Assembly (NCBI GenBank): GCA_036678685.1
Contig: JAZIHH010000020.1
Span: forward strand, 806,001-870,000
Source of the DNA: JAZIHH01 sp036678685
Lineage (GTDB): Bacteria > Bacillota > UBA4882 > UBA10575
DNA length: 64,000 bases
Reading direction: 5' to 3'
Shown: piece after piece, positions 18,637-27,542 of the stretch
Layout: each line of letters opens with the position of its first letter
How positions within the stretch are numbered: position 1 is the first letter of the stretch
The notes under the pieces: generated by a model
The model's database searches: none
Told to the model about the DNA's origin: nothing
What the model saw: the letters and a program-made list of their open reading frames with translations, nothing else
Position numbers and translations under genes: made by a program

Positions 18637-19162
18637 AATAAATCACTCCCTCTATGATCTTTATTTTTCTCTTAAAATCTCATTTATTCACAATATTTCA
18701 TTTATTAAAAATTGAGCCCTCATGGGCAATATAGACAGGTATTCAATTATTAGGAAGCACATGTGTATGTCGATCACAACTGCACCTCTCACAATATTGC
18801 GGCCGTTTATAATCCACATGTCTCCCTGGCGGCAAACTTCCCATATCTCACAGGGTCAATACCCTAAATTCCTTCGTCCTGCCTGCCCATGAGGTGGATG
18901 TCAGTCATGCTCCTTAGCTGGGTCAGAGCCCGTTTGAAAAATTCAACCTGACTATCCGACTCATTTGGTCAAGGTCCTACCGGTGATTTGATTAATGCCA
19001 AGATTAAGCCGCTACTGGCCTTTTAATGTCATTCATCATTTTTTGCGGGTCATATGCTACTTACTTTTTTATTAGCGCAAAGATTACCCGGACTAGCTTG
19101 CAGCAAAGTAAAATCAAGGATTGCTTCTTTTTTAGCGGGTTTTGGGCTCTGGTCGTTTAGTA
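18637..19162. other. Non-coding stretch, probable IS110 debris
   Basis: I find no convincing gene in these 526 bases. The part next to 19163 lies where the missing C-terminal half of the IS110 transposase would be, but no conserved IS110 block can be read. Confidence 0.4.
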
Positions 19163-19699
19163 TTATTGGTAAATGCTAAACCAACGCTTTACTTGATTGC
19201 GAATCGCATTTAAACCCTGAACGATATGCCAACGGGTTTTCATCGCCGTCCGGAGTTCAATGTAGAGGCCTTCAGGCACATAGGGAACTTGGTACCTGCC
19301 GTCTTTCACCAGCATGGCTATGGTCTTGGGATCCTTACGGTCATTTTTGGTCGGATTGTTGTCGTCCAATTCTTTGCTCCGCTTGACATGGAACGGGTTA
19401 ACCAATACGATTCGTATGCCCGAATCCTTAAGAAACTGGGCGAAGTTAAACCAATAATGAGCCGTGGGTTCCATCCCTACCATAACAGTATCCCTGTTGT
19501 ATTTTCCTTTCAATTCATTCACCCAGAGCTTGAATAAACGGAATCCCTGGACATCATTACTGATTCTTATTATCTTCCCAAGCTCAATTCCTCTGAAATC
19601 AAAAGCTCTGGCAAAGTGTGTCATGCTGGCTACGTCTACACCCACAATTAAAGTCTTCTCTGTGACTTGCGCAATCTTCTCATTTTGGCTATACTTCAT
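19163..19699 (-). pseudogene. IS110-family transposase, N-terminal fragment
   Basis: The 178-aa frame is the N-terminal DEDD domain of an IS110-type transposase: GVDVASMTHFARAFD (first Asp), GMEPTAHYWFNFAQ (Glu), NPFHVKRSKELDDNNPTKND and DRKDPKTIAML (Asp pair). Full-length members are about 400-450 aa and have a C-terminal transposase_20 domain, which is absent; the frame stops after NQVKRWFSIYQ. The start ATG 19699 follows an AGGAGGT-like site. It is a truncated, inactive relic. Confidence 0.9.
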
Positions 19700-20002
19700 A
19701 TTGAGTACCTCCTCTGTTAGTCTTATTTTGTTAGGGGTAAACTTTCTTACACCCGGTATTCTGACAGGAGGTACTGGCCTTTTTCAAAGTTCATTTGATT
19801 TTATTACAGGAATGCTCCGTATATAAAAATATTTAAAAACATCATAAAAGATGTATTATTTTTTTCAATATATAATATAACCTTCCTTCGAGTTTAAACC
19901 GCGGCTAGATGTGTCCTGATAAAGCAAGGGGTATTTGCCTATTGTTTCGTGGTAATAGAAAATAAAGGATGATAAGAGTCTCTTTTTAATAATTATACGG
20001 TA
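19700..20002. other. Non-coding gap upstream of the IS110 fragment
   Basis: These 303 AT-rich bases hold no gene I can support. A second AGGAGGTACTGG-like motif near 19768 echoes the GAGGTACTC before the IS110 start. Confidence 0.4.
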
Positions 20003-20049
20003 TTTTGGCACCATAAGCCATAGGCATATGAGGCATTATGGTGCCAAAA
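20003..20049. repeat. Inverted repeat downstream of the peptide gene
   Basis: TTTTGGCACCATAAGCC (20003-20019) pairs with GGCATTATGGTGCCAAAA (20032-20049), with one bulged base and a 12-nt loop. It lies 43 bp after the stop of the minus-strand peptide gene. Stems are preceded by T-runs rather than followed by them, so a classical terminator is not certain. Confidence 0.6.
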
Positions 20050-20091
20050 AATAGCATTAACAAACAACATGTTGGCGGACAGTTTATTTTA

Positions 20092-20349
20092 TTACCAGGA
20101 TTCTTTTATTGCACAAGCCCCAGCTACAATCGCTGCAGCTCCACCAACAATAGCCGCGTATCCACCTACTTTAGTTAATGTGGTTGGTTCTGGGGTTAAC
20201 AAAGCAGCTACTCCACCAACAATACTTGCAACTCCACCGACAATAGTTGCAGCCCCTCCAATAATTCCTATTATATTACGCCCACCATCAATTAACATCA
20301 TTTCATCACGAGTTAATTCGATCATACCCAAAGTAATAACGGCTTCCAT
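20092..20349 (-). CDS. Double-glycine leader peptide, bacteriocin-like precursor
   Basis: The 85-aa precursor has a 23-residue leader ending in Gly-Gly (IELTRDEMMLIDGG), the pattern cut by C39 peptidases (ELxxxExxxIxGG). The predicted mature peptide of 62 residues is Gly/Ala/Val-rich with glycine-zipper quasi-repeats (IIGGAATIVGGVASIVGG, then VGGYAAIVGGAAAIVAG) and one Cys near the end, so it is probably membrane-active or helix-packing. The start ATG 20349 follows GGAAGGAGGATTGTGA, a very strong site. It faces a C39 ABC exporter across a shared 317-bp control region. A bacteriocin or a signalling peptide are both possible. I know no close relative of the core. Confidence 0.85.
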   Translation of the reverse strand: MEAVITLGMIELTRDEMMLIDGGRNIIGIIGGAATIVGGVASIVGGVAALLTPEPTTLTKVGGYAAIVGGAAAIVAGACAIKESW

Positions 20350-20403
20350 TCACAATCCTCCTTCCTTCGTTATATTTCAAACTTCCGGAAGTTTTCAATT
20401 ATT

Positions 20404-20432
20404 ACCATAACAAAAATTTCTATCCATGTCCA
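20404..20432 (-). promoter_or_regulatory. Predicted promoter of the peptide gene
   Basis: On the minus strand, TGGACA (20427-20432) and TATGGT (20404-20409) are separated by 17 bp, a sigma-A-like pair with a weak -10. The upstream palindrome at 20432-20449 touches the -35, the position of a class II activator site. Confidence 0.5.
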
Positions 20433-20449
20433 CTACACTTTTGGGTAGT
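20432..20449. promoter_or_regulatory. Palindromic operator candidate, site 1
   Basis: ACTACACTTTTGGGTAGT is a near-perfect palindrome (arms ACTACxC and GxGTAGT around TTTT). It matches site 2 at 20536 and abuts the -35 of the peptide promoter, centred about 43 bp before the predicted start. It is a likely target of the LuxR-type regulator at 24107, in the style of a lux box. Confidence 0.6.
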
Positions 20450-20535
20450 TTTTGCCATAAGTTCCTGGAAAATTTTTATAAAAGTTTTTTGGCCCACTCA
20501 AATAGGGTTTAAGCAGATTAGTAAAATAAGGCTGG

Positions 20536-20552
20536 ACTACCCAAAAGGGTAG
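20536..20552. promoter_or_regulatory. Palindromic operator candidate, site 2
   Basis: ACTACCCAAAAGGGTAG is a perfect dyad and the second copy of the site-1 element. The centres are about 104 bp apart, close to ten helical turns, which would allow looping between the divergent promoters. Confidence 0.6.
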
Positions 20553-20594
20553 AAGAGGTGAACAGAAAATAATGGGGAAAATTACAAAATAAGG

Positions 20595-20623
20595 TAGATA
20601 TTACATAAAATATAGTATATAAT
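20595..20623 (+). promoter_or_regulatory. Predicted promoter of the exporter operon
   Basis: TAGATA (20595) and TATAAT (20618) with 17-bp spacing lie 44 bp before the exporter start. The -10 is consensus and the -35 is weak, consistent with a need for activation. Confidence 0.45.
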
Positions 20624-20666
20624 TACAAAAAACACCTCAGGTAATTACAAGTTTGGGGATAACAGA

Positions 20667-22862
20667 ATGAGTAACATGTTGACTCGTCTCTTTAAACGCT
20701 ACTATTGTGTCAAACAACATGATATAACCGATTGCGGTGCGGCCTGCTTGGCGATTGTGGCCAAGCAGTATGGGTTGAAACTGCCGGTTTCCCGAATTCG
20801 TGAGATTGCCGGGACAGACCGGAAGGGGACCAATGTTTTCGGAATGATTAAGGCTGCCAATGAGCTCGGTTTTTCCGCCAAGGGGGTAAAGGCCCGGCCT
20901 GAACACCTGACCACACGGCTACCGCTTCCAGCCATCGCCCACGTGATAAAGAACAACCTCATGCATTACGTAGTTATCCACGAGATAACAAAAAGGGGGT
21001 TTTTGCTCGCTGATCCGGGGGAAGGGATCGAATGGTACAGGCGGGAGGAGTTTGAGAAGATCTGGTCCGGCGTTTTAATCCTGATGGTTCCGGAAGAAAG
21101 GTTCAAGAAAGGGGACGAAACCACCGGACTTTTTGCCCGGTTTTTCAGTCTCATAACCCCGCACAAAAGGCTTTTGGTGGAAATATTTTTGGCGTCCGTA
21201 CTTTTTACTCTGTTGGGGATCCTCGGGGCTTTCTACTTCAAGTTTTTGATCGATGAAGTCCTGGCCGAGGGGTTGGAGAGAACGCTCCACTTGCTCTCCA
21301 TAGGTGCGATCATTCTTATCTTATTTAGGGTTCTTTTGAACGCTTTCCGCGGGCACCTACTTTTGTACCTAAGCCAGAAGATTGATATCGCGCTGGTTCT
21401 TCAATACTACCGGCATGTCCTGGAATTGCCCGTCTCCTTTTTCGACACCCGGAAAGTGGGGGAGATCCTCTCCCGTCTTTCGGAAGCTTCCAAGATTCGC
21501 AACGCCATTTCCGGGGCTACCCTTTCGGTGATGATCGACACATTGATGGTAATTGCCGGCGGGATTGTCCTTTACACCCAGAGCGGTCAACTTTTTGGAG
21601 TGGCTGCAGTCTTCATCCCTTTTTACATCATCGTGGTGTGGGCATTCAACAAACCGTTCCGGGATATACACCGTAAGGAGATGGAACAGGCAGCCAACAC
21701 CGAAGCCTACCTGGTCGAGTCCGTCTCCGGCATAGCCACCATTAAAGCCTTCAACGGCGAAGAAGATGCCAGCCTAGAAACGGAAAAGCGTTTTCTCAAA
21801 TTTATAAAGTCGATTTTTAAAGCCGTTTGGTTGAGGAATGTCCAGTCTTCTTTGCAGCAGACTCTGACTATGGTTGGTGAAATCGTCATCCTTTGGGTTG
21901 GGGGTATGCAGGTGATCAAGGGCGCGCTCAGCCTCGGACAACTCATCACCTTTAGCGCCTTGTTGGCGTATTTTTTCGAACCCCTTCAGAACCTAATCGG
22001 TCTTCAACCGATGTTGCAGGAAGCTTTCGTGGCCGCCGACCGCCTCGGCAAGATTCTCGATCTGAAAGTAGAAAAAGAGAATGAAAGGCGAAAAATCACC
22101 CTGGACAAGTTGAAAGGCGCCATTGAGTTTAAAGGAGTGAGTTTTCGCTACGGGACCAGGGAGTTGGTGTTAAAAAATATTAACCTTGCCATTCGGCCCG
22201 GAGAAAAAGTGGCTTTGGTTGGAGAAAGCGGGTCGGGTAAGACCACCCTCGTGAAATTGCTTTTAAAGTATTACCTGCCGGAAGAGGGCGAGATCCTGAT
22301 TGACGGGTACAACATCAAGGATCTCAATCTGGACAGTTTGCGGGAACGCATCGGCTACGTGCCGCAGGATGTCTTTTTGTTCAGCGGGAGTATTCATGAT
22401 AATATCGCTTTCGGGCAGAAAGGTGTTACTACTAAGCAAATTATCGAAGCGGCGCAAAAAGCGCAGGCCCACGAATTCATTAACCGCCTACCTTTACGCT
22501 ATGACACACAGGTTGGGGAGAGGGGTTCCAATCTGTCCGGCGGGCAGAAGCAAAGAATAGCTATTGCTCGGGCGATTCTTAAAAAACCGGATCTTTTGAT
22601 CCTGGATGAGGCTACTAGTAATCTTGATACGGCTATCGAAAGAGCCATCCACCAGACGATTGAGGAGATCAGGAGGGAAATCACCACCATTATAATTGCG
22701 CACAGGTTGAGTACAGTGATGAGGAGTGACCGAATAGTCGTTCTTAATCAAGGAGAAATTGTGGAAGCCGGCAGTCACGAGGAACTGATCGCCAAGAGAG
22801 GATACTATTACCGGTTATGGCAGGGACAAACCAGCACTGAGAGGGAAGTGGAGATCTCGTGA
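20667..22862 (+). CDS. Peptidase-containing ABC exporter (PCAT, C39 family)
   Basis: The protein cleaves double-glycine leaders and exports the mature peptide across the inner membrane. The 731-aa chain contains an N-terminal C39 peptidase (catalytic Cys in DITDCGAACLA, about residue 24; His in HYVVIHE; Asp in LADPGEG), a six-helix membrane domain (about 160-440) and a nucleotide-binding domain. The latter has Walker A GESGSGKTTL (about 520), signature LSGGQKQRIAIARAI, Walker B LLILDEATSNLD and the IIAHRLSTV switch His. All catalytic residues are present. The ribosome site is weak (GGGGATAACAG). The next gene overlaps by 4 bp (GTGA). With the peptide gene opposite and the adaptor downstream it forms a type I-like peptide secretion unit. 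Confidence 0.95.
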   Translation: MSNMLTRLFKRYYCVKQHDITDCGAACLAIVAKQYGLKLPVSRIREIAGTDRKGTNVFGMIKAANELGFSAKGVKARPEHLTTRLPLPAIAHVIKNNLMHYVVIHEITKRGFLLADPGEGIEWYRREEFEKIWSGVLILMVPEERFKKGDETTGLFARFFSLITPHKRLLVEIFLASVLFTLLGILGAFYFKFLIDEVLAEGLERTLHLLSIGAIILILFRVLLNAFRGHLLLYLSQKIDIALVLQYYRHVLELPVSFFDTRKVGEILSRLSEASKIRNAISGATLSVMIDTLMVIAGGIVLYTQSGQLFGVAAVFIPFYIIVVWAFNKPFRDIHRKEMEQAANTEAYLVESVSGIATIKAFNGEEDASLETEKRFLKFIKSIFKAVWLRNVQSSLQQTLTMVGEIVILWVGGMQVIKGALSLGQLITFSALLAYFFEPLQNLIGLQPMLQEAFVAADRLGKILDLKVEKENERRKITLDKLKGAIEFKGVSFRYGTRELVLKNINLAIRPGEKVALVGESGSGKTTLVKLLLKYYLPEEGEILIDGYNIKDLNLDSLRERIGYVPQDVFLFSGSIHDNIAFGQKGVTTKQIIEAAQKAQAHEFINRLPLRYDTQVGERGSNLSGGQKQRIAIARAILKKPDLLILDEATSNLDTAIERAIHQTIEEIRREITTIIIAHRLSTVMRSDRIVVLNQGEIVEAGSHEELIAKRGYYYRLWQGQTSTEREVEIS

Positions 22863-24010
22863 GAGGACAAATCATTGAACTAGCAGAGTTGACCGAGAGC
22901 CGGGAGATGTTGCGGGCGCGGGAACCCAATTTCATAGCGGTTTTTATCTGGATTGTCCTTTTTTTGCTGGTCGTAGCGTTTTTTTGGATGTGGTTCTGTG
23001 AGATTGACATAGTTGTTAAAGCCACGGGGATTGTCCGTCCAGGTGGGAATGTCAGTATTGTCCGGAGTATTTACGGCGGTGAACTTAAAGAAGTTTTTTA
23101 CCGGGAAGGAGCAACAGTAAAAAAAGGAGAACTCCTGTTAATCATTGAGACGTCTCTTTTGGAACAGGAAAAAGACTATCTGTTTCAGGAAAAGAACCGG
23201 TTGGAAAAAGAGGCGGAGAACCTATGGATAATGGAAAAAAGTATACGGGAAGAGAAGAATCTTTTCTATGAAGAAGAACTACATTATTACAACTGGTATC
23301 TGAGTTACAAATATGGTTACGAACAACTGCATCTACACTACATGAAAGCCAAGAATCGTTATTTGCGGGAGAAAAATCTGGGTTCCGGAGCGACGTCGGC
23401 AATCAGTTTGGAGGAACTGCATACAGAGTATCTCCTGGCCGAAATTAATCGTGACCGTTATCGAAGTGAAATGTTGGTGGAACTGAAAGAAAGAATGGAG
23501 TCCAACCGGGTTCAACTGTTAAATGTTACCCGGCAGTTAAAAGAGGTGGAAGAGAAAATAAAAATGCACCGGGTGACCGCGCCTATCTCCGGTGTTGTCC
23601 AGGTACTTCAGTCTTTTAATCCAGGTGACTACCTTCCTGCCGGCGTGGAAATTTTGAGAATTATTCCGGCACAGGGTACCGGGATGAAAGTAGAGATGAT
23701 GGTGGAGAACAAAGATATTGGGCAGCTTGCCCTGGGACAGAAAGTGGATTATCGTTTTTTAGCCCTCCCCCACCAAGAATATGGCACTCTTTCTGGGAAA
23801 ATTATCAACATAGCGGGAGACATCCAAATGATAAATCCCAGCGGTGAAGCTGTTTACCTGGTTGAAGGTTCTATAGATGGTGGGCAGCTTATGGACAAAA
23901 AAGGGCGCACCGCTGAGATAAAAGTTGGAATGCTTTGTGAGGCCAGAATTGTCGTAAAACAAAGAAAAATTCTTTATTACCTCCTAGAAAAGTTAGATTT
24001 CCTTTCTTAA
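22859..24010 (+). CDS. HlyD-family membrane fusion adaptor
   Basis: This periplasmic/membrane adaptor links the ABC exporter to an outer-membrane channel. The 383-aa protein has a short cytoplasmic start, one membrane helix (FIAVFIWIVLFLLVVAFFW, about residues 24-42), a biotinyl-like half motif (GGELKEVFYREGATVKKGELLL), long coiled coils (about 100-230) and the returning barrel half (VTAPISGVVQVLQSFNPGD). This is standard HlyD/LcnD order. The GTG start overlaps the exporter stop, so translation is coupled. About 95 bp separate it from the regulator gene. Confidence 0.92.
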   Translation: MRGQIIELAELTESREMLRAREPNFIAVFIWIVLFLLVVAFFWMWFCEIDIVVKATGIVRPGGNVSIVRSIYGGELKEVFYREGATVKKGELLLIIETSLLEQEKDYLFQEKNRLEKEAENLWIMEKSIREEKNLFYEEELHYYNWYLSYKYGYEQLHLHYMKAKNRYLREKNLGSGATSAISLEELHTEYLLAEINRDRYRSEMLVELKERMESNRVQLLNVTRQLKEVEEKIKMHRVTAPISGVVQVLQSFNPGDYLPAGVEILRIIPAQGTGMKVEMMVENKDIGQLALGQKVDYRFLALPHQEYGTLSGKIINIAGDIQMINPSGEAVYLVEGSIDGGQLMDKKGRTAEIKVGMLCEARIVVKQRKILYYLLEKLDFLS

Positions 24011-24050
24011 ACTATTTAGAGTTCCCCTGAAACGGGCTGGTTTAAGGGAA

Positions 24051-24082
24051 ACAGCTTTGACAACGTACAGCTTTGACAACGT
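24051..24082 (+). repeat. Tandem 16-bp repeat carrying TTGACA
   Basis: ACAGCTTTGACAACGT occurs twice in direct tandem, 25 bp before the regulator start. Each unit contains a consensus -35 (TTGACA). No matching -10 fits at 17 bp before the start codon, so an activator or repressor site is as likely as a promoter. Confidence 0.6.
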
Positions 24083-24106
24083 TCTCTTGGGGGTTGATAA
24101 GCGGTG

Positions 24107-24865
24107 ATGGATGCGCTTTTATTATCCTGGGAAAGATGTCTGAAAAGAGGATTAAGACAAGACCTGACATCCCCTCTGCATGTACTTGGCGAGGAAAAGT
24201 TGCGATGGAAAATAAAAAAGAATACCCCAATGATATCCCTATTTACTAAAACAGTAAAAGAAATAGCGGATTACCTGGAGGGATCAGTTTTTTTATTATG
24301 TGATACAGAAGGGATTCTTCTGAGCAGAGTGTTTACAGACAGGAGCAGACAGTGGAAGATGGAACCAGGTGTCTCTTTTCTTGAAGAAAGCTGCGGGACC
24401 AACGCTGTTAGTATGGCTATGATTTTGAAAAGGCCTGTGTATTTAAGCCCTTCTCATCATTACTGTAATTTAATGAAAAAATATTACAGTTACGCCCTTC
24501 CTTTAGAAATCAACCATATAGTCCGGGGTTTTTTGGGAGTTTTCAACGAAGGACAACCGATTAAGAAAGAGTTGTTGGCAATTGTTGATTTATTGGTGGA
24601 TAAAATAGTCCGTGAGTGTAATGATTATTACACTAAAGAAGAAATTTCCTTAAACGAGCAGCAACTGCAAGCATTAAAACTGTACGCCCAGGGAAGAACA
24701 ACAAACGCAGTGGCTTTAGAGTTAGGGATTAGTGTAAATACAGTCAAGTACCATAAGAAAAGGATTTTTGAAGTTATGGGAGCAAGGTCAATTAGTGAAG
24801 CAGTGGCCAAAGCGTTCAGCATGAAAATATTGGCTGTTGACGAAGTAATTAAGGGAAAAAACTGA
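24107..24865 (+). CDS. GAF-LuxR type transcriptional regulator
   Basis: The protein is about 252 aa; a GTG three bases upstream is an alternative start. The N-terminal half resembles the GAF sensor of AcoR-like activators (LLCDTEGILLSR, then FLEESCGTNAVSMAMILKRPVYL and HHYCNLMKKYYSYALP). The C-terminus is a LuxR/FixJ helix-turn-helix (LNEQQLQALKLYAQGRTTNA, VALELGISVNTVKYHKKRIF). It sits inside the peptide-secretion locus between the HlyD and TolC genes, so it probably controls it through the paired palindromes at 20432 and 20536. The ligand is unknown. Confidence 0.85.
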   Translation: MDALLLSWERCLKRGLRQDLTSPLHVLGEEKLRWKIKKNTPMISLFTKTVKEIADYLEGSVFLLCDTEGILLSRVFTDRSRQWKMEPGVSFLEESCGTNAVSMAMILKRPVYLSPSHHYCNLMKKYYSYALPLEINHIVRGFLGVFNEGQPIKKELLAIVDLLVDKIVRECNDYYTKEEISLNEQQLQALKLYAQGRTTNAVALELGISVNTVKYHKKRIFEVMGARSISEAVAKAFSMKILAVDEVIKGKN

Positions 24866-24934
24866 CTTTTTGAATATAAAGAGTTTATTTTATTAACAAA
24901 GAATTTGGCGTAAATGTCGTTAGGAGCGAAAAAG

Positions 24935-26251
24935 ATGAAAAATTTTCAATTAAAAATGAGAAAAATGTTTCGGTATTTTTGTCCTGTGCCGTTAATAGCT
25001 TTAGTTATTTCCCAAGTTATTTCTCATGCCGCAGACACCTGGGAATGGGATATAGAAAAAGTAGTGGAAACTGCTTTACAGAACAGTGAGGCAATAATCC
25101 AGGCCAGAGAGGAAATACGGAAGAAAGAACTTGATCTCCAGATGCTCCGGGCTGTCAGAAGTAGCTCTCTTACGGTCAGCACCGGCCGTACAAGAATGAA
25201 GAATCCTTTAACAGGTGAGTATGAAATTTTCGGTGAGGAAGAAATTAAACTAAATATACCATTAACTCCTAAGCTGGTGGTGGAATCTTCCCTGATCATA
25301 GGGGAACCTGCTTTAGTACGGCTTGATTATTACCCTCTGGCGGAAAACGTGGAAGAAGCCCGGGCCCAGTTGGATCTCTCCTTACAACAGTTGGAATTTC
25401 AAAAGATCATGGTGCAAACAGAGTTGGAAGCCAGGAAACGGTATATCGAACTGTTGGCCGCGGAAAAAAGTCTGAGGCAGGCCAAGGAAGATCGGATGCT
25501 GGCTGAGAAAACGTTGGCAATCACCGAGTACCGCTTTCAGGCAGGGTTGGTGGGAAAGACAGAACTTGAGAAAGCAAAAGTTGGAGTATTGGAGACACGG
25601 ATGAGAGAGGCATCAGTGGAAATGAGGGAACAAACAGCCCGGCAATCCTTGTCGTGTCTACTTAAGGTTGATTTGTCAGAGGCAAAATTTGCCGAACTGC
25701 CAGAATTTCCCATATATTATCTTTCAGCGGATGAAATGTTGGAAAATGCGCTGGCTAATGATGTTGAGTTGAAACGAGCCCGATTGTTGTTGATTTTTGC
25801 CCAGGAGAATTTGGAACGGATAAAAAAAAACAAGCCGGTCATTGTCCTTGGTGCCAAAACAGATACTGAAAATTGGGAATGGGAATTGTCGGCAGGTCTC
25901 ACTTGGACAATCAATGCAGCCTATCCTGAGCGAGTAAAAAAGGCGGAAATTGAAGTAATACAACAGGAACGGGCAGTAAATCTAGCTGTGGAAACAGTTG
26001 AAGACTCCTTAACAGCTGTTATTAAGGATTTTGAAATGCAGCGTATGAATATAGACATTCTGGAATATAAAAAGGACTTGGCGGGGAGAGCTTATATTGA
26101 TGCCCAAAGAAAATATGAACAAGGGGAGATTCTTTTGATTGATCTGGAAAGAGCGCGGTTGCAAGCCCAAGAAGCACAGGACGATTTTATTAACGGATGG
26201 AATAATCTTTGGCAAGCTTGGTATTCTTTATTGGCGATTATTGCCGTTTAA
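24935..26251 (+). CDS. TolC-family outer-membrane channel protein 1
   Basis: The 438-aa protein is predicted to supply the outer-membrane/periplasmic tunnel of the secretion unit. ATG 24935 has the ribosome site TTAGGAGCGAAAAAG; ATG 24914 in the same frame has none. A signal peptide (about residues 1-33, FCPVPLIALVISQVISHAA) precedes two repeats of long helices with the family pattern (ALQNSEAIIQAREEIRKKEL; RFQAGLVGKTELEKAKV; RKYEQGEILLIDLERARLQA). The length fits TolC/CusC relatives. Its presence implies an outer membrane. Confidence 0.88.
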   Translation: MKNFQLKMRKMFRYFCPVPLIALVISQVISHAADTWEWDIEKVVETALQNSEAIIQAREEIRKKELDLQMLRAVRSSSLTVSTGRTRMKNPLTGEYEIFGEEEIKLNIPLTPKLVVESSLIIGEPALVRLDYYPLAENVEEARAQLDLSLQQLEFQKIMVQTELEARKRYIELLAAEKSLRQAKEDRMLAEKTLAITEYRFQAGLVGKTELEKAKVGVLETRMREASVEMREQTARQSLSCLLKVDLSEAKFAELPEFPIYYLSADEMLENALANDVELKRARLLLIFAQENLERIKKNKPVIVLGAKTDTENWEWELSAGLTWTINAAYPERVKKAEIEVIQQERAVNLAVETVEDSLTAVIKDFEMQRMNIDILEYKKDLAGRAYIDAQRKYEQGEILLIDLERARLQAQEAQDDFINGWNNLWQAWYSLLAIIAV

Positions 26252-26291
26252 ATTAGATCTTAATCTTAAAAGTTTAGGAAGGATTCTTGAG

Positions 26292-27419
26292 ATGTTTCTT
26301 TCAAACCCAAAAAGGGAAATAATAAATAGAATAATTTCAACAATCATTATATTGTTGGGCCTCTATAAGCCGGTCTTGCCATTACAAGCAGAAAAAAAAG
26401 AGATGCCGGTTTTTATTACCCTAGAAGAATACGTCCAGAGGTACCTGACGCATTCGGTGAGTATTAAAGAAGTTAAGAGAGAACTGGAGAAAGCAGAAAG
26501 AAATTACCGGCAAGCTTGTGATGAGCGGGTTGCTTCTTTGCACTTAACAAAGCTGGAGATAGCTGTTGGTATGGAACGATTGCTCCTGGTAGAAAAGAGG
26601 AATGAAGAAACCATATCAGCCGTCCGACGGTATTTTCAATATCTGCAGGCTTATCGGGAACTGACAACAGTCGAAAAGGCATTACGCCTGGAAGAAGAGA
26701 GGCTGCGTATTAACTGCCTGCGTTACGAAGCTGGTTTGATCGGGGAAATTGAGTTTTTGCGGCAAAAGAATATCTGTCTGGCAGCGGAAGAAAAACTGGA
26801 AACAGCGAAATATGAGTATGTTTTGGCGCGTCAAGCTTTTCTCCGTGGAATAGAGCAGGAAGACGAGACCAGTTTTCTTGCCGGGGTTGACTTGACCGGT
26901 ATAAAACCGGGGGAGTATAATTTCGACCGTTGTCTGCAGGAAGTCAAAAAGACTAGTGCGGCTTATTACTACGCTCAGAAAACATTGGATTTAAGCCAAA
27001 AACAGTGGACGGCGGTAAAAGACCCGGCAGGCGCCACAGATGAGGAACGTAAAAACGCAATTTACGAATTGGAGGCGGCAGAGGAGAATTATTACCGGGT
27101 GGAGAGAGAATTACATGATAGGATTTTTGGTCTTCTGGAGGGGTACAAATCCCTTCTTCGGCGGCTGGACCTGGCCCAAAGGCAGGTTGAAGTGGCGATA
27201 AGAGAGGTTGAAGTGGCTAAGATCCGATTTAACCAGGGTGAGATCCGTGAGTTTGATCTGGACTGGGAAAAACTCCGGCTGCAGGAGGCCGAAAACCAGG
27301 TGAACAAAGTAAAGGAGGATCTATTTATACAACAGTTATTGTTGGTAACTGCCACCGGTCATGATCCGATTCCGTTTATTGCTGAGGTGAGGCTACAAAC
27401 AGAAAGCGGGGCCAAGTAG
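26292..27419 (+). CDS. TolC-family outer-membrane channel protein 2
   Basis: A second TolC-like gene follows at once. The preferred start is ATG 26292 (upstream TTTAGGAAGGATTCTTGAG), giving 375 aa; the longer frame back to 26139 overlaps gene 1 and lacks a ribosome site. A signal peptide (ISTIIILLGLYKPVLPLQA) is followed by coiled-coil helices with the TolC motif RYEAGLIGEIEFLRQKN and RFNQGEIREFDLDWEKLRLQEA. It is shorter than protein 1 and diverged from it. The two may form a mixed channel or serve different adaptors. Confidence 0.82.
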   Translation: MFLSNPKREIINRIISTIIILLGLYKPVLPLQAEKKEMPVFITLEEYVQRYLTHSVSIKEVKRELEKAERNYRQACDERVASLHLTKLEIAVGMERLLLVEKRNEETISAVRRYFQYLQAYRELTTVEKALRLEEERLRINCLRYEAGLIGEIEFLRQKNICLAAEEKLETAKYEYVLARQAFLRGIEQEDETSFLAGVDLTGIKPGEYNFDRCLQEVKKTSAAYYYAQKTLDLSQKQWTAVKDPAGATDEERKNAIYELEAAEENYYRVERELHDRIFGLLEGYKSLLRRLDLAQRQVEVAIREVEVAKIRFNQGEIREFDLDWEKLRLQEAENQVNKVKEDLFIQQLLLVTATGHDPIPFIAEVRLQTESGAK

Positions 27420-27542
27420 ATCCGGTGTGAATGTCATATGAATGTTGTTGAACTCCAAGGACAGTGCGCCGGAAAGGAAAAAGACTGAGTGGGATAAGGA
27501 CAAAATAGGGTTAGGTTGCAGGAGACGACGAACACTATGCTA

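Noticed and set aside
20003..20049. Calling the hairpin a rho-independent terminator of the peptide gene
   Set aside because: On the transcribed strand the stem is followed by AATACCG rather than a U-run, so it is kept only as an inverted repeat.
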